From the NCBI GenBank assembly GCA_023398955.1, contig JAEWRL010000009.1:1-64000 (forward strand): a DNA stretch of 64,000 nt. The letters run 5' to 3'. The translations under genes and the position numbers were made by a program. The DNA comes from Pseudomonadota bacterium. GTDB taxonomy: Bacteria; Myxococcota_A; Polyangia; Polyangiales; Polyangiaceae. Position 1 is the stretch's first letter, and every line of letters begins with the position of its first letter. The notes beneath the pieces are model-generated. The model worked only from the letters and a program-made list of their open reading frames with translations. It did no database searches and was not told the origin of the DNA. This document shows, in pieces, positions 61,528 through 64,000 of this stretch.

Positions 61528-62165
61528 GCGCAGGACTCCGTCGCCTAACGGGCGTGGGGCGCGCGCTGGCCTTCCTCACCCTTGCGCTCGTCACTGTGGT
61601 GGCCGGCCAATGGCGTGAAGCAGAGGCGGCCATGGCCCAGAGCGACAGTGCTTTCGATCGTGGCGACCTGATCCTCTCTCTGGCGAGCGCGAGACAAGCC
61701 GCGGTCGCCTACGCGCCGGGTAGCCAAGCAGTGTCCCGTGCCTATGAGCGCATGACAGCCATCGCTGCAGGAAGTGAGCAGAAGGGAGATCGAGCCACCG
61801 CACAGCGTGCCTGGCGGGCGGTGCGGGGTGCCGCGACTCAGGTGCGGCACCTCTGGTCGCCTTTCGAGGCGGAGCGGAGGCTCGCCTCGGCCAGGTTGGC
61901 GCGGCTCAGCGAAGAAAAGGAGATGCTCCCGGCTGCCGGCGTGGCCCCGCAGGAAGGAACCGGCGCGGCGGATCTGGGAGGGGGATTAGGCCCCCTCTGG
62001 GTCTTTCTGTTCCTGGTTTTGTGCATGATTGGCCTAGTCTGGGCGGCGTGGAAGGGGTTTGCTCCGGACGGTGAGTGGCGATGGAGCGCCGCATCCTTCG
62101 GATTGCTCGTTGCGGCAACTGGCCTTACCTGCTGGCTTCTGGCGGTACATGGCAGCCTCGGATGA
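61524..62165 (+). CDS. Membrane protein with helical-repeat-like middle
   Basis: A 213-residue protein with one TM near the N-terminus (about 11-28) and two near the C-terminus (GPLWVFLFLVLCMIGLVWAA and GLLVAATGLTCWLLAV). The middle 110 residues are helical with an alanine-rich TPR-like pattern. Coupled by ATGA to the permease gene, so it may be part of the same transporter. No named family seen. Confidence 0.65.
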   Translation: MSAGLRRLTGVGRALAFLTLALVTVVAGQWREAEAAMAQSDSAFDRGDLILSLASARQAAVAYAPGSQAVSRAYERMTAIAAGSEQKGDRATAQRAWRAVRGAATQVRHLWSPFEAERRLASARLARLSEEKEMLPAAGVAPQEGTGAADLGGGLGPLWVFLFLVLCMIGLVWAAWKGFAPDGEWRWSAASFGLLVAATGLTCWLLAVHGSLG

Positions 62166-63144
62166 AAACGGGTCCGGCGGACGGAGTAGCGACGAGGTTT
62201 CGGCCTCCATAGAGCGATTCATCGTGCACCTGCGCGACGAGCGTCGCGCCTCGGGCCACACCGTCTCCGCGTATCAACGCGATCTAAGGCAGCTGCACGC
62301 TCACCTGAACGAGCGCCTGGGCCGCCCCTCGCGCTTGGCGGACTTGGACAAGCGTCGCCTAAGAGCGTGGCTGGCAGAGGTTTCCACCGGAAGAAGCGCC
62401 TCCTCGATAGCTAGGAAGATGTCCTGTGTAAGGACGTTCTGCCTTTACTTGCAGCGGACCGGGGTTCTCTCGGCGAGCCCAGCTGCCCTGCTCGGAAGCC
62501 CCAAGCTGCGCAGAAAAATGCCACTGTTCGTTGGAGTGGACGCTGCAGAACAGATCATGAAGGCCCCGCTCGAACGGCTCGACCGACTCGAGCGCGAACG
62601 GGAGCGGGACGCTGCGATGGTGGAGCTATTGTACGGTTGCGGCCTGAGGGTAAGCGAGCTGGTTCAGCTCGACGAGGACGATGTCGATTTCGGTCAGAGT
62701 ACGGTGCGAGTGGTTGGCAAGGGACGCAAAGAACGACTCGTACCCCTTGGCAGGAAAGCCCGTGCGGCCCTTGAGCACTATCTGAAGGTCCGTGGCGATT
62801 TCCGCAACCCACGCACCAACAAACAGGATGGCGCCGCGCTCTTCCTGGGGCGCCTTGGCAGCCGTCTGGGGGTCCGCCAAGTACAAAACATCGTGCGGCA
62901 GGTGGGTGCGCTCGGCGCTGGACGTCCTGATCTGCATCCTCACGCTCTGAGACACAGCTGTGCTACCCACATGCTGGAGGGAGGTGCGGACCTCCGGGCG
63001 ATCCAGGAGCTGCTCGGCCACGCGAGTCTCTCGACCACGCAGCGCTACACTCACCTCTCACTGGACCAAATCCTGAAAGTGTACGATCAGGCTCACCCCT
63101 TGGCGAAGCGCGCTCGAAGGGTTGGAGAGCCGGAGGACACATGA
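62149..63144 (+). CDS. XerC/XerD-type tyrosine recombinase
   Basis: A 331-residue site-specific recombinase. SAM-like core-binding domain (20-110) and catalytic domain with the full set: R in YGCGLRVSELVQ, K in VGKGRKERLVPLG, H-x-x-R in HPHALRHSCATH, H/W position in LLGHASLSTTQ and the nucleophile Y in RYTHLS. Family length and completeness fit chromosome-dimer-resolution Xer rather than a phage integrase. Its ATG overlaps the preceding gene by 17 bases and its stop overlaps the next ATG. Confidence 0.9.
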   Translation: MAASDENGSGGRSSDEVSASIERFIVHLRDERRASGHTVSAYQRDLRQLHAHLNERLGRPSRLADLDKRRLRAWLAEVSTGRSASSIARKMSCVRTFCLYLQRTGVLSASPAALLGSPKLRRKMPLFVGVDAAEQIMKAPLERLDRLERERERDAAMVELLYGCGLRVSELVQLDEDDVDFGQSTVRVVGKGRKERLVPLGRKARAALEHYLKVRGDFRNPRTNKQDGAALFLGRLGSRLGVRQVQNIVRQVGALGAGRPDLHPHALRHSCATHMLEGGADLRAIQELLGHASLSTTQRYTHLSLDQILKVYDQAHPLAKRARRVGEPEDT

Positions 63145-64000
63145 GCACCAGGCAACCTGACGAGTCATCCAATGAGACGCAGACCACGGCAGAATCCGTG
63201 ATCAGCCCCTCCAGTGCGGGACCCGTAGTGGAGCGCAGGAGCCTCACGTTTGGGGCAGCCGCGCGCGAGGCGATCCGCCGGATCAGCGGCGGCGTGGGGA
63301 TGTCCCTGCTGGCGACACCGGTCGTCGCCGTTCTCGAAGCATACTGGATCCGTGGGCGCAGTGCGGAAGTCGTCTCACCCTGGGCGGTATGGCTCGCATC
63401 GGTGGGGCTACTGTTCGTCCCGGCTCTCATCCTGGGTGTGGCCATTGGGCTCGCGAGCTGGTGGCTTCACCCTCATCATGCTCCGAGCGTATCGCGTTGG
63501 AGACACGCTATGAGCCCGCGGGAGCGGGTCGAACGCCGGCGGCTCGCGATGCTCGCCGTGCTGACGCCCGTGGCGGCCACAGGCACCATGGCGCTGGCGG
63601 GGCAGAGCGCGTTGGCGGTTCTCGTCATGGAGCAGGCCTCGCCAGCGACGGCAGGCGCTTTGATGGCCGGCGCCATGGCCGTTACTGCCGCTGTGCTGGG
63701 CCTTGTCACGATCCTCGTCGCCCATATCGTGGCGCACCGAGCGCCATCTTGGACGCCCGAGCCGCTGCGCTGGGCGCTGGGCGGCCTGGCCATGGCAGCA
63801 GCGATTGTCGGGTGGCTCGTCCTTGCTGGCACCACGAGTGGCGCTGGCAGCCAATGGGCGCTATTCGGGGTCTTCAAACGACAGGAGCTCGATCTTCGCG
63901 CGCCAGCCGAGCTCGTCACCTTAGCGATGGCGGCCTATTGGGGGGCTGCGCTCCTGCGTCAGCGGTTCGCCCTTGCGGCTGTGCTAGCGGTCGCGCACAT
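63141..64000 (+). CDS. Multi-TM membrane protein (partial, cut by window end)
   Basis: The frame opens with an ATG that overlaps the recombinase stop and runs open for 286 codons to the window edge. About 35 polar residues are followed by TM helices: GMSLLATPVVAVLEAYWI, VWLASVGLLFVPALILGVAIGL, LAVLTPVAATGTMALAG, ALMAGAMAVTAAVLGLVTILV and GGLAMAAAIVGWLVLAG. The C-terminus is outside the window. It could be the membrane half of a sulfatase or other exported enzyme; no family is assigned. Confidence 0.6.
   Translation, partial: MSTRQPDESSNETQTTAESVISPSSAGPVVERRSLTFGAAAREAIRRISGGVGMSLLATPVVAVLEAYWIRGRSAEVVSPWAVWLASVGLLFVPALILGVAIGLASWWLHPHHAPSVSRWRHAMSPRERVERRRLAMLAVLTPVAATGTMALAGQSALAVLVMEQASPATAGALMAGAMAVTAAVLGLVTILVAHIVAHRAPSWTPEPLRWALGGLAMAAAIVGWLVLAGTTSGAGSQWALFGVFKRQELDLRAPAELVTLAMAAYWGAALLRQRFALAAVLAVAH

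Noticed and set aside
1..64000. CRISPR arrays, rRNA operons, prophage or integrated plasmid
   Set aside because: No regular repeat-spacer pattern, no rRNA cores, no phage structural genes were seen.

Overview
The window is high-GC bacterial DNA with long, tightly packed operons. The gene types suggest a myxobacterium-like member of the Myxococcota or a close deltaproteobacterial relative: a SWIM-SNF2 helicase, a CarH-type photoreceptor repressor inside a carotenoid operon, several ExbB/ExbD sets, an RpoH-like sigma factor, a GYF-domain protein, NtrC-type activators and a MshEN-REC-TPR protein. Nothing looks phage-derived. The only mobile-element trace is a pair of IS21-like terminal repeats at the extreme left edge.

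Layout. (1) 1-7200: a nitric-oxide detoxification island. A NorR-type sigma-54 activator (5643-7199, +) diverges from a five-gene minus-strand operon: quinol NO reductase, hemerythrin, cupin, radical SAM/SPASM protein, second hemerythrin. A good -24/-12 promoter lies in the divergent gap. (2) 7243-11231: a TonB-dependent receptor carrying its own TonB C-terminal-like domain, coupled to a lipoprotein. (3) 11600-16006: crtE-crtI-crtB and a CarH-like B12/light-dependent repressor in one overlapping operon. (4) 16266-22375: peroxiredoxin, diheme cytochrome c peroxidase, MobA fused to an unknown domain, a MutS-like ATPase coupled to a one-TM protein, and dodecin. (5) 22502-28014: an SNF2 helicase coupled to a membrane protein that I read as a catalytically dead relative of the proton-pumping pyrophosphatase; this is the most unusual gene here. 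(6) 28383-34418: two divergent exbB-exbD-exbD clusters. The right-hand one is followed by a one-TM protein homologous to the MutS-linked one. (7) 34405-40027: CoA-ester lyase, GYF protein and fused hydantoinase/5-oxoprolinase in one overlapping operon. (8) 40286-47257: clpA, clpS, a small basic ORF, korB/korA and a DUF6918-like gene. (9) 47819-57539: orphan NtrC-type regulator, a four-helix-bundle gene remnant, queA-tgt, MshEN-REC-TPR protein, zinc-ribbon/TonB-like protein, RNase P RNA, RpoH-like sigma factor and an A-type Fe-S carrier. (10) 57832-64000: an unknown with a disordered tail, TerB-like protein, START-like secreted protein, ABC-2 permease, membrane protein, XerC/D recombinase and a membrane protein cut by the window end.

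Functionally the window joins stress defence (NO, peroxide, light and carotenoids, heat-shock sigma, Clp proteolysis) with energised envelope machinery (TonB, ExbB/D). Annotations rest on motif reading by eye; no similarity search was run.
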